This document shows, in pieces, positions 1-6,529 of a DNA stretch of 8,006 bases. The position numbers and the translations under genes are program-made. The notes below the pieces were generated by a model. It did not search any database, was not told the DNA's origin, and saw nothing but the letters and a program-made list of their open reading frames with translations. Origin of the DNA: Candidatus Egerieicola pullicola (GTDB lineage: Bacteria; Bacillota; Clostridia; Oscillospirales; Ruminococcaceae); contig DVGY01000170.1 in assembly GCA_018712465.1 (NCBI GenBank), forward strand, positions 1 to 8,006, read 5' to 3'. Every line of letters starts with the position of its first letter. Positions within the stretch are counted from its first letter, which is position 1.

Positions 1-1
1 A

Positions 2-769
2 GTGATCCTGGCCCATACCCAATATCCGGAATATTCCATTGGCAACATGATCACCTTTGTTGTCAGTTATCCCCTGACCTGCGATCCCAAAGACATTTTA
101 ATGGCACAGCAGCATATGCAGCAGAGCAACTGGTATTGCAGCGATGTGCAGGTTCGAGGAAAGTATCCCTATTACGCCGAAAAGATGTGGCGGGAAAAAG
201 GGGTTGAGCTGGAAATCTACCCCGGAGACCTGGAAACTTTGGAGCAAGGCACTGTGGACTTTATGAGTTTTTCCTACTATATGTCCATCTGTGTGGGACA
301 GCAGGGAGAAAAGGATACGGTCAGCGGAAACCTCACCGGCGGGCTGAAAAATCCCTATCTGGAAACCAGCGACTGGGGCTGGCAGATCGACCCCATGGGC
401 CTGCGTTACGCTTTGAATGCGGCTTATGAACGGTACGGCATCCCCTTGATGGTGGTGGAAAACGGATTAGGTGCCATCGATCAGGTGGAGGAAGACGGAT
501 CCATCCATGACAGCTACCGCATTGATTATATGCGCAAACATATTCAGCAAATGGCGCTGGCGGTGGAAGACGGTGTGGATCTCATGGGATACACCTGCTG
601 GGGCTGCATTGACCTGGTAAGCCTCACGACCGGGGAGATGCGCAAGCGCTACGGCATGGTTTATGTGGACAAAAAAGACGACGGCAGCGGCACCTTAGCG
701 CGCCGCCGGAAAGATTCCTTCTACTGGTATCAAAAAGTAATCGCTTCTAATGGCGAAGATTTGGATTAA
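2..769 (+). CDS. 6-phospho-beta-glucosidase (GH1), C-terminal half
   Basis: This is a cytoplasmic glycoside hydrolase family 1 enzyme that would hydrolyse phosphorylated beta-glucosides (such as cellobiose-6-phosphate or phospho-aryl-glucosides) to glucose-6-phosphate and an aglycone. The window cuts it at the 5' side: 255 residues remain of the roughly 470 usual for the family, so the acid/base NEP motif lies upstream and the first in-frame GTG is not a real start. Seen here: the catalytic nucleophile in VENGLG (E153 of the fragment), the late-family block CWGCIDLVS (199-207), and the phosphate-binding Ser-Lys-Tyr triad S207, K215, Y217, spaced as in E. coli BglA. The residue after S207 is Leu rather than the Trp of phospho-beta-galactosidases, which favours the glucosidase. 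The ABC ATPase gene starts 49 bases downstream on the same strand with no clear terminator between, so they are probably co-transcribed. Exact substrate unknown. Confidence 0.93.
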   Translation: MILAHTQYPEYSIGNMITFVVSYPLTCDPKDILMAQQHMQQSNWYCSDVQVRGKYPYYAEKMWREKGVELEIYPGDLETLEQGTVDFMSFSYYMSICVGQQGEKDTVSGNLTGGLKNPYLETSDWGWQIDPMGLRYALNAAYERYGIPLMVVENGLGAIDQVEEDGSIHDSYRIDYMRKHIQQMALAVEDGVDLMGYTCWGCIDLVSLTTGEMRKRYGMVYVDKKDDGSGTLARRRKDSFYWYQKVIASNGEDLD

Positions 770-810
770 GTCGGCAGGGACTCCCCCTTCCGGAACAAAA
801 TAAAAACAGT

Positions 811-817
811 GAGGAGG
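811..817 (+). promoter_or_regulatory. Shine-Dalgarno of the ABC ATPase gene, spacing suggests a TTG start
   Basis: A perfect GAGGAGG lies only one base before the ATG at 819, too close for normal initiation, but seven bases before the in-frame TTG at 825. The TTG would give a protein two residues shorter. Weaker pairing through GAGG (811-814) leaves four bases to the ATG, so the ATG cannot be excluded. Confidence 0.6.
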
Positions 818-818
818 T

Positions 819-2333
819 ATGAAGTTGGAAGAAATCGTTTTAAAAGCAGAGCATATGTTTAAAGAATTCGGCGCTACCAAAGCTGTAACCGACGTTACCT
901 TGCAGGTGCGGGCGGGCAGCGTGCTTGGGTTGGTGGGAGAAAACGGCTCCGGTAAATCAACCATGTCCAGTATGATTGCCGGGGTGTATCCCCCCACCAA
1001 AGGCACTATGACCTACCAGGGCAAGGAGTACCATCCCAAATCGGTATTGGATGCCCGGAAGGCTGGAATTCAGTACCTCACCCAGGAACAGGGCACCATC
1101 GACGGTATGACGGTGGCAGAAAATATGTTTTTGGGAGAAGAGGACCAGTTTTCCAAGGTGGGCAATGTTAGCATGCGCAAGTTGAACCAATTCGCCCGGC
1201 GGATTCTGGACGAAAATGGGTTGAGCTATGTGGATCCCAAGAAGCCCATCGAAACCTATTCTTTTGAAGACCGGAAGATGATTGAAACCGCCCGGTCCCT
1301 CAGCCAGCAGCCTAAAATTCTAATCATTGATGAAACCACCACTGCCCTGTCTCAAAAAGGCCGGGATCGGATCTATGAGATCATCGACGAGCAAAAGGAA
1401 AAGGGCACTGCCATTATCATCATCTCTCACGACTTGGACGAAGTCCAGCGGTTGTGCGATGAGGTATTGATTATGCGGGACGGCGCTTACATTGACACCT
1501 TGTCCGGAGAGGACATCAACCCCGACACCATGCGGCAAAAGATGATTGGCCGGGAAATCGGGGACAGCTACTACCGTCCGGATACCACCTGCTCTTATCA
1601 GCAGGAAGTGGTGCTTTCGGTGGATAGCCTCACCGTGGACGGCATCTTCTACGACATGAGTTTTGATCTCCATAAAGGAGAAATTCTGGGAATCGGTGGC
1701 TTGAGCGAATGCGGCATGCATGAACTGCTGAAAACCGTGTTCGGCGCCATCAAACCCACTGCGGGCAGTGTGACCCTGACCCAAGGGATCAAAGGAGAAA
1801 CCCCGCTGAAAAACACTACGGTTTCGGTGCGAAACAAAGTGGCGTACATCCCCAAAGACCGGGACAAGGAATCCTTGTTCCAAGCCACCAGCATCAAGGA
1901 AAACATTGTGGCCTCCTGTTTGGACAAATTGAAGAAGGGAATCTTTATCAATCCCCGTTCCGAAAAGAAAATTGCTCAGCAGGAAGCAAGCCGGATGGAA
2001 GTCAAGATGCAGAACGTGGAGCAGATGGTCAAAGACCTGAGCGGCGGCAACAAACAGAAGGTAGTTATCGCCAAATGGCTGGCCAACGATTCCAAGGTCT
2101 TTATTATGGACTGTCCTACCCGGGGCATTGACGTAGGAGTCAAAGCGAAAATTTACAAATTGATGAGCGACCTCAAGGAACAAGGCATCGGTATTTTGAT
2201 GGTGTCGGAAGAAATGATGGAGCTCATCGGCATGGCCGACCGGATCATTACTATGAAGGATGGCCGTCAAAACAAAGTATTCACTCGTTCCGCTGATCTA
2301 AGTGAAGCGGATATCATTGCAGCAATTATCTGA
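819..2333 (+). CDS. Monosaccharide-type ABC importer, duplicated ATPase subunit (RbsA/MglA/XylG-like)
   Basis: This membrane-associated double nucleotide-binding protein of 504 residues (usual family length about 500) would energise import of a sugar or similar solute through the two permeases encoded downstream. Domain 1 (about 5-245) has Walker A GENGSGKST (40-48, K46), a likely Q-loop at Q89, Walker B LIIDE with catalytic E172 and an H-loop SHD with H204, but its signature is degenerate: YSFED where LSxxQ is expected (147-151). Domain 2 (about 262-500) is the reverse: the signature LSGGNKQK (408-415) is intact, its Walker A region (292-303, GGLSECGMHELL) has no lysine, and the Walker B glutamate is Cys (D431-C432). 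Only one composite site (Walker A/B of domain 1 with the signature of domain 2) therefore looks competent. A lysine-less second Walker A is common in this family; the double loss is stronger than usual. Start uncertain: ATG 819 or TTG 825. Confidence 0.95.
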   Translation: MKLEEIVLKAEHMFKEFGATKAVTDVTLQVRAGSVLGLVGENGSGKSTMSSMIAGVYPPTKGTMTYQGKEYHPKSVLDARKAGIQYLTQEQGTIDGMTVAENMFLGEEDQFSKVGNVSMRKLNQFARRILDENGLSYVDPKKPIETYSFEDRKMIETARSLSQQPKILIIDETTTALSQKGRDRIYEIIDEQKEKGTAIIIISHDLDEVQRLCDEVLIMRDGAYIDTLSGEDINPDTMRQKMIGREIGDSYYRPDTTCSYQQEVVLSVDSLTVDGIFYDMSFDLHKGEILGIGGLSECGMHELLKTVFGAIKPTAGSVTLTQGIKGETPLKNTTVSVRNKVAYIPKDRDKESLFQATSIKENIVASCLDKLKKGIFINPRSEKKIAQQEASRMEVKMQNVEQMVKDLSGGNKQKVVIAKWLANDSKVFIMDCPTRGIDVGVKAKIYKLMSDLKEQGIGILMVSEEMMELIGMADRIITMKDGRQNKVFTRSADLSEADIIAAII

Positions 2334-2350
2334 GAAAGGAGGCTATTTGT

Positions 2351-3292
2351 ATGAACCAACGAATTCGGAAGATCTTATCTATGGATACCCTGCGGAAGAT
2401 CGTTCCTTTGGCAGGATTGATTATCCTGATCCTGATCTTTTCCCTTACCACCAACGGCCTCTTCCTCAGATGGAGCAACATCCAAAGCCTGATCATGCAG
2501 GCGGCCATTACTCTGGTGGCAGCCACCGGCACCGTCTTTGTGATGGCACACAACAACCTGGACTTCTCTCTGGGCGGCGCTTGCGCCCTGAGTGCAGTGC
2601 TGTCCTATCTGGTTACCGGAGGAGAACTGATCCCCTTCTTTTTGATGTGCATTGTGTTCGGTGTGATGTGCGGCCTGATCTCCGCCTTTATTCACATCGG
2701 CGGTCGAGTACCGGCCTTTATGGCAGGCTTGTGCATCATGTTTGCCGGCCGGGGCTTGGCACAAACCGTCTCCGCATCTCAAACCATGCTGATGGTGGAC
2801 GCTGCCCAGTTCAACCAATTGTGGTTCTTCCTGGTTGTGGTGATTGTGGTATTCGGCGCCTGTTTCTTCCTGTTTAACTTCACCAAACTAGGCAAATATC
2901 AGAAACTCATCGGCACAAACCCCACTGCGACCCAGCTCAGCGGTGTCAATGTCAATAAGTACAAGACCTTGGCCTTTGTTGTTTGCGGCATTACCCTGGG
3001 GATTGCGGCCTGCCTGACCATCGTCCGCAGCGCCGCCATTAACGGCAACACCGGTCTCAACCTGGAAACCGACGTGCTGCTTGCTTTGAGCTTGGGCGGT
3101 ATCTCCATGCAGGGCGGTTCCGCTACCCGGATTCGTTCCGCTATCATCGGCGTAATGATCTACTTTATCCTGGACAACGGCCTGCTGCTTTGGGGCCTGG
3201 ACGCGGACTACGTAGATATTGTTAAGGCGATCTTCTTCCTGTTGACGGTTACCATTTCCATCGACCGTTCTCAGTACTCAGTGATCGCATAG
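2351..3292 (+). CDS. ABC importer permease, RbsC/XylH-like (first of two)
   Basis: This is an integral membrane permease of 313 residues in the branched-chain/monosaccharide permease superfamily (BPD_transp_2 type). Hydrophobic stretches near residues 17-36, 48-66, 73-90, 93-114, 121-140, 157-177, 204-224, 263-281 and 288-304 suggest about nine membrane segments. Family landmarks are NNLDFSLGG (68-76, equivalent to GIDLSVGS in RbsC) and the cytoplasmic loop GTNPTATQLSGV (188-199), which in this family contacts the ATPase. The start ATG has AGGAGG (2337-2342) eight bases upstream, and the gene lies 17 bases after the ATPase gene, so translation is probably coupled. The second permease (4508-5479) is clearly different in sequence, so the channel is likely a heterodimer, as in LsrC/LsrD. 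Substrate cannot be read from the sequence. Confidence 0.93.
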   Translation: MNQRIRKILSMDTLRKIVPLAGLIILILIFSLTTNGLFLRWSNIQSLIMQAAITLVAATGTVFVMAHNNLDFSLGGACALSAVLSYLVTGGELIPFFLMCIVFGVMCGLISAFIHIGGRVPAFMAGLCIMFAGRGLAQTVSASQTMLMVDAAQFNQLWFFLVVVIVVFGACFFLFNFTKLGKYQKLIGTNPTATQLSGVNVNKYKTLAFVVCGITLGIAACLTIVRSAAINGNTGLNLETDVLLALSLGGISMQGGSATRIRSAIIGVMIYFILDNGLLLWGLDADYVDIVKAIFFLLTVTISIDRSQYSVIA

Positions 3293-3320
3293 CGAAATTC
3301 CTTAAAGGAGGCTTTTGAAG

Positions 3321-4469
3321 ATGAAACGCAAAGTAAGATCCACTTTGAAAAAGGTTATGGCGGCATTGTTGGCCGCAATGATGCTGCTGATGGTTACAGC
3401 CTGTAGCGATGCCGGCAGCGGCACCCAAACCACCGGTGAAAAAAAGAAAATCGGTATGCTTTGGTACGGCAATACCGACGCTATGGGCGGCACCTTCTAC
3501 GCTTGGGCCAACCATGCAGCGGAAGTGTTGGATGTGGAACTGGTCTGGGCGCTGGGCGGCTTGGATACCGCAACTCAGCTGGCGGACTGTGAAAACCTGA
3601 TTAACTCCGGCTGCGACGGTATCTATTTCATCCCCATGGACACTGCCGCCAACCTGCAGCTGGGCAATGCCTGCCAGCAAGCCGGTGTGTACTGGTCCAC
3701 CAGTAACCGTGACATCATCGACGACGAAGTGTTGGCCGCTGTGGAAGCCAACCCCTATTTCGTGACCCGTATCTACGACAACAGCTATGACGTTTGCAAG
3801 GACATGGTAAAGCAACTGGCTGACCAGGGTATCACCAAGGTCTGCATGATTTCCGGTGACCCCACCGACGCCATGATGGTGGACCGGAACAACGGCTTTA
3901 TTGATGGCTGTGCAGAAAACAACATTGAAATTTTGGGCACCTTCCAGAATCCCACCAGCGGCGACGCTACCACCGTAGTGGACGGCGTGAACAACTTCAT
4001 GACCCTTTATCCCGATATGCAGGCCATCCTGGCGGTAAGCGGCACCAACGGTACCGGCGAAGCCATTATGTCCGCTCTCAACGGCTCCGGCAAGGAACCC
4101 GGCTCCATCAAAGTGGCTGCTTTCGATACCTTCGACGGCAACCAGGAAGCTTTTGACCAAGGTTGGCTGTCTGTTTCCTGCGGCGGCTACACCACCGAAT
4201 GCTTGGTATCTTTCTTGGCTCTGGTCAACCGGGTACAGGGCAACGTAATTTCCGACCATGTCTTTGAAATGACCCTGTCTCCCCTGCTGATCACCAGCTC
4301 CGAAGATATGCAGATCTTCTCCGAATATGTGGACAACCCCGATGTGCAGCTTTACAGCGACGAACTGATCCAGAGCCTGGTGGGCCCGGATGTGACCCAG
4401 GAAGATTATCAGGCGGTGCTGGACGACTGGTCCATTGACTTTGTGAAGGAAGCAGTAGGCCTGACCTAA
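3321..4469 (+). CDS. Sugar ABC transporter substrate-binding lipoprotein
   Basis: This extracytoplasmic solute-binding protein of 382 residues would be tethered to the outer face of the membrane by a lipid anchor and deliver ligand to the permease pair. The N-terminus has a basic stretch (MKRKVR, then KK at 10-11), a hydrophobic core (12-24) and a lipobox VTAC with the modified Cys at residue 28, followed by a Ser/Gly/Thr-rich linker. The mature part looks like the type 1 periplasmic binding fold of ribose/galactose-binding proteins: a first strand KKIGMLWYGN, a C-terminal lobe motif AVSGTNGTGEA and a hinge-region strand VAAFDTFDG. The start was set at ATG 3321 because AAAGGAGG (3304-3311) lies nine bases upstream; the in-frame TTG at 3315 is only three bases away. 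The gene lies between the two permease genes, 28 bases after the first. Ligand unknown. Confidence 0.94.
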   Translation: MKRKVRSTLKKVMAALLAAMMLLMVTACSDAGSGTQTTGEKKKIGMLWYGNTDAMGGTFYAWANHAAEVLDVELVWALGGLDTATQLADCENLINSGCDGIYFIPMDTAANLQLGNACQQAGVYWSTSNRDIIDDEVLAAVEANPYFVTRIYDNSYDVCKDMVKQLADQGITKVCMISGDPTDAMMVDRNNGFIDGCAENNIEILGTFQNPTSGDATTVVDGVNNFMTLYPDMQAILAVSGTNGTGEAIMSALNGSGKEPGSIKVAAFDTFDGNQEAFDQGWLSVSCGGYTTECLVSFLALVNRVQGNVISDHVFEMTLSPLLITSSEDMQIFSEYVDNPDVQLYSDELIQSLVGPDVTQEDYQAVLDDWSIDFVKEAVGLT

Positions 4470-4507
4470 TCCCATCCGCAACTCACTCTGTATTCGAGGT
4501 AAATGGA

Positions 4508-5479
4508 ATGAAAAATATTTTACACTATATAAAAAGCTATTCCATTGCGGTGATTGTTCCGGTGCTGTTGATTCTTGCGCTGTTATTGGTCTCCCCGGAG
4601 ACCCGCTCTTGGGGGGCGGTGGCCTCCCTGCTGCAGCAAAGCTTTGCACCCGCCATTTTGGGCTGGGGCGTGCTGTTGAGCATGAAGGTAGGAAACTGGG
4701 ACTTTTCCATCGGCGCACGGTATGTGCTGGCAGCTATTTTAGCCGGTAATCTGGCCATGCAGTATTCTCTGGGTTTGATTGGCTTTATCGTGTTGGCCAT
4801 GGTCATCTCCATTGTCCTTGGCTTGATCGTAGGCTATACCTACCGGCTGCTGCGGATTCCCACCTTGATTGCTTCCATCGGCTTGATGCTGATCTTTGAA
4901 AGCTTCACCCGGATCATCTATGACGGCGCTGGACTGCACCTTACTGCGGAATATCTGCTTTTGGGGGGCTTCCCCTACAATCTGATTATGTTCGTCCTCT
5001 GCTTTGCCTTCGCTACTTGGCTGTACTATAAACGGCGGCTGGGTTACAATGTGCGGGCAGTAGGCAGCAACCCAACTGTGGCCCAAACTAACGGCATCAA
5101 TGCGGAAAAGACCAAAGCCATGGCCCTGATTGTCTCTGGTATCTTTGCCGGATTGTACGCCATCTTGAGTTTGAGCACCTCCGGGGTAATTTCGGCTGTG
5201 GCCGGCACCATGGGCAGTGCGTCCACTGTGTTTGACGCCATGATGTGCGTGCTCATCGGCATGGCCATTGCAGGAAAAGGCAGCGTGATCTTCGGGGTTT
5301 ACGTAGGCGCAATCATCACCCAGATTTTGAAGATGGGCATGATGGCCATTGGCGTCCCCACCACCTTTAACAAAGTAATCATCGGCGTTGTGGTGGTTCT
5401 GTTCATGGTGGCTTCTTCCCGCTCGGATCTCATTGGAAAACTCAAGGCGAAACTCTTTTCAAAGAAAGCTACCGCTTGA
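4508..5479 (+). CDS. ABC importer permease, RbsC/XylH-like (second of two)
   Basis: This second integral membrane permease of the same importer has 323 residues. It shares the family plan: VGNWDFSIGA (61-70) matches the LDFSLGG block of the first permease and GSNPTVAQTNGI (186-197) matches the ATPase-contact loop, but the rest diverges widely, as expected for the two halves of a heterodimeric channel. Hydrophobic segments are visible near 11-28, 47-60, 71-86, 88-110, 117-133, 157-173, 203-222, 240-255, 259-276 and 288-302. The C-terminus is a short Lys-rich tail (310-320), consistent with a cytoplasmic end. The ribosome binding site is weaker than those of the neighbours (GAGGT 4496-4500, seven bases before the ATG), and a two-codon reading frame ATG GAA TGA at 4503-4511 overlaps the start. 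Position after the binding protein, 38 bases downstream, puts it in the same operon. Confidence 0.93.
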   Translation: MKNILHYIKSYSIAVIVPVLLILALLLVSPETRSWGAVASLLQQSFAPAILGWGVLLSMKVGNWDFSIGARYVLAAILAGNLAMQYSLGLIGFIVLAMVISIVLGLIVGYTYRLLRIPTLIASIGLMLIFESFTRIIYDGAGLHLTAEYLLLGGFPYNLIMFVLCFAFATWLYYKRRLGYNVRAVGSNPTVAQTNGINAEKTKAMALIVSGIFAGLYAILSLSTSGVISAVAGTMGSASTVFDAMMCVLIGMAIAGKGSVIFGVYVGAIITQILKMGMMAIGVPTTFNKVIIGVVVVLFMVASSRSDLIGKLKAKLFSKKATA

Positions 5480-5511
5480 TTCTATCTCTCTATAATTTTC
5501 CTCTCTTTCCT

Positions 5512-5546
5512 ACAGAGCCTCCGACGTTTGCCGGGGGCTTCTGTTT
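5512..5546 (+). terminator. Stem-loop after the ABC importer operon, weak T-tract
   Basis: ACAGA (5512-5516) pairs with TCTGT (5540-5544), and GCCTCCG (5517-5523) pairs with CGGGGGC (5532-5538) with one G-U pair. T5539 is bulged and the loop is eight bases. The stem is followed by only three T residues before CAAAAA, so termination is probably partial. It may lower expression of the two small downstream genes or stabilise the importer mRNA 3' end. Confidence 0.6.
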
Positions 5547-5571
5547 CAAAAACGTTGAAAGGAAGCCGATT

Positions 5572-5997
5572 ATGAAAATTCGAATTTTATTTCGCACCAT
5601 TCAAGAAGTCCCGGTGCAAAATCGGGAAAGGCAAAAAGAACTGGAGCATTTAAGCGATTTGGCAGCCCTGCGCTTGGGCCTGCCTCTTCCCACCCGTTAC
5701 CGGCCCTTTACCGGCAACTGCAATAATCTTACCCGCATTCACGAGCGGGAGTTTGAGTCGGTGGCAGAATTTACCCGGTTGATGGAAAAGTGGTTTGAAG
5801 ATCCCATCTGCCAGAAGCTGGATGCTGCCTGGGAAGAATGCTACAACTGGGAACGGAGGGAGATCCTCTACGCCGACGATCCCAGAGACCCGGTGATGCC
5901 TTGGCTGCAGATGGCAGCGGAACAGGGACGCACCATCCGGTATGTAGTGAATCCCAACTTTAAGATGCCTAAAGATCAACCCAATTACAAAGGATAG
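5572..5997 (+). CDS. Conserved small protein of unknown function, paralogue A
   Basis: I do not recognise a named family. The 141-residue product has no signal peptide or membrane segment and is rich in charged and aromatic residues, so it is probably cytoplasmic. Visible blocks are an N-terminal strand RILFRTIQE (4-12), the motif RLGLPLPTRYRPFTG (34-48), a likely strand-helix TRIHEREFESVAEF (54-67), and WERREILYADDP (93-104). The strand-helix-strand rhythm with an R-E-F/Y motif recalls dimeric alpha/beta-barrel (ferredoxin-like) proteins such as NIPSNAP or ABM domains; this is an inference only. Start ATG 5572 was chosen because AGGA (5560-5563) sits eight bases upstream; an in-frame TTG at 5476 would translate through the hairpin and has no ribosome binding site. 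The downstream gene is a paralogue. Context suggests a role tied to the importer's substrate. Confidence 0.82.
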   Translation: MKIRILFRTIQEVPVQNRERQKELEHLSDLAALRLGLPLPTRYRPFTGNCNNLTRIHEREFESVAEFTRLMEKWFEDPICQKLDAAWEECYNWERREILYADDPRDPVMPWLQMAAEQGRTIRYVVNPNFKMPKDQPNYKG

Positions 5998-6008
5998 GAG
6001 GTGCCGTG

Positions 6009-6365
6009 ATGAGAGTCGTATACCGTCAAACCCAGGAAATCCCCTTTGAAAAGTGGATGCAAGAACTGGAATTGGAGCGGAAAACCGATGAGGAGGAAGC
6101 CCGTCTGGGTCACCCTCTTCCCAAGCGTTACCGGATGTTTACCGGTTCCGAACATTCCCAAACCCGAGTCCATATCCGGATTTACGAGGATTTCGCCCAA
6201 TGGGGAACTCTGTTTGAAGCCTGGGCAGAAGATGAAATCGGTCAGATGCTGGAAGTGGAACGGCACAACTTCTACCGTTGGGAACGGGAGGAGCTGCTGT
6301 TTGTGGACGATCCCATTGACGTAGAAGCCCTGCGGGCAGAGCTAGCCCAATCGCAACTCGAGTAA
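6009..6365 (+). CDS. Conserved small protein of unknown function, paralogue B
   Basis: This 118-residue cytoplasmic protein is a tandem relative of the gene just upstream. With an offset of two residues the two align without gaps over about 100 positions, and I count 44 identities in 101 aligned positions. Shared blocks are RLGxPLPxRYRxFTG (32-46 here), TRxHxR (52-57), W72 with EDxIxQxL (74-81) and YxWERxExLxxDDP (89-102). The conserved Arg, Tyr, Trp and Asp residues could form a common ligand pocket (inference). It lacks the C-terminal extension of paralogue A, which runs to 141 residues. Start ATG 6009 has AGGAGGT (5996-6002) six bases upstream; that site overlaps the stop codon of paralogue A, so the two are translationally coupled. 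An adjacent in-frame GTG at 6006 is less well spaced. Function unknown; a heterodimer with paralogue A is plausible. Confidence 0.85.
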   Translation: MRVVYRQTQEIPFEKWMQELELERKTDEEEARLGHPLPKRYRMFTGSEHSQTRVHIRIYEDFAQWGTLFEAWAEDEIGQMLEVERHNFYRWEREELLFVDDPIDVEALRAELAQSQLE

Positions 6366-6400
6366 CTAGCATACTTCATGGATAATCCTTCTTAGAAAAA

Positions 6401-6443
6401 GCCCCAAGAGACAGGCCGACCCTGCTTCTTGGGGCAATTTTTT
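6401..6443 (+). terminator. Rho-independent terminator, probably bidirectional
   Basis: GCCCCAAGA (6401-6409) pairs perfectly with TCTTGGGGC (6427-6435). An inner CAGG/CCTG extension (6412-6415 with 6421-6424) closes a five-base loop. AATTTTTT follows at 6436-6443. GAAAAA before the stem supplies a T-tract on the other strand, so it can also stop minus-strand transcripts coming from the mgsA-like gene. Confidence 0.9.
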
Positions 6444-6458
6444 GAGACAAAAGCCAAA

Positions 6459-6503
6459 GCGGCCCGCCCGGCGCCTTTTGGGGGAAAACGCCGGACAAGC
6501 CGC
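6459..6503 (-). terminator. GC-rich stem-loop after the mgsA-like gene
   Basis: The arms 6459-6473 and 6489-6503 form a 15-base stem in the minus-strand RNA with no mismatch, counting three G-U pairs, around a 15-base loop that can itself pair TTTT with AAAA. Downstream on the minus strand comes TTTGGCTTTT, an interrupted T-tract. It is probably the first of two terminators for the minD/mgsA-like transcript. The remaining bases between 6366 and 6529 hold no gene that I can support. Confidence 0.65.
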
Positions 6504-6529
6504 AAAAAGGGAGGAAGAAAGAGGTATCT

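Noticed and set aside
1320..2270. Minus-strand open frame of 316 codons
   Set aside because: Antisense to the ABC ATPase coding sequence, His/Phe-rich with no family motif; a shadow of the real gene.
2302..2877. Plus-strand open frame of 191 codons overlapping the first permease
   Set aside because: Out of frame with a permease that has clear family motifs and a good ribosome binding site; its own product is Arg/Pro/Gly-rich without recognisable features.
3315..3320. TTG start for the binding protein two codons before the ATG
   Set aside because: Only three bases from AGGAGG, whereas ATG 3321 is nine bases away and gives a standard lipoprotein signal peptide.
3249..4718. Long minus-strand open frame of 489 codons
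   Set aside because: It lies antisense to the well-supported binding-protein gene and parts of both permeases, has no ribosome binding site pattern and its composition (His, Val and Gly rich) is that of a shadow frame.
5476..5571. N-terminal extension of paralogue A from a TTG at 5476
   Set aside because: It would run through the 5512-5546 hairpin, has no ribosome binding site, and paralogue B has no matching extension; ATG 5572 is well placed.
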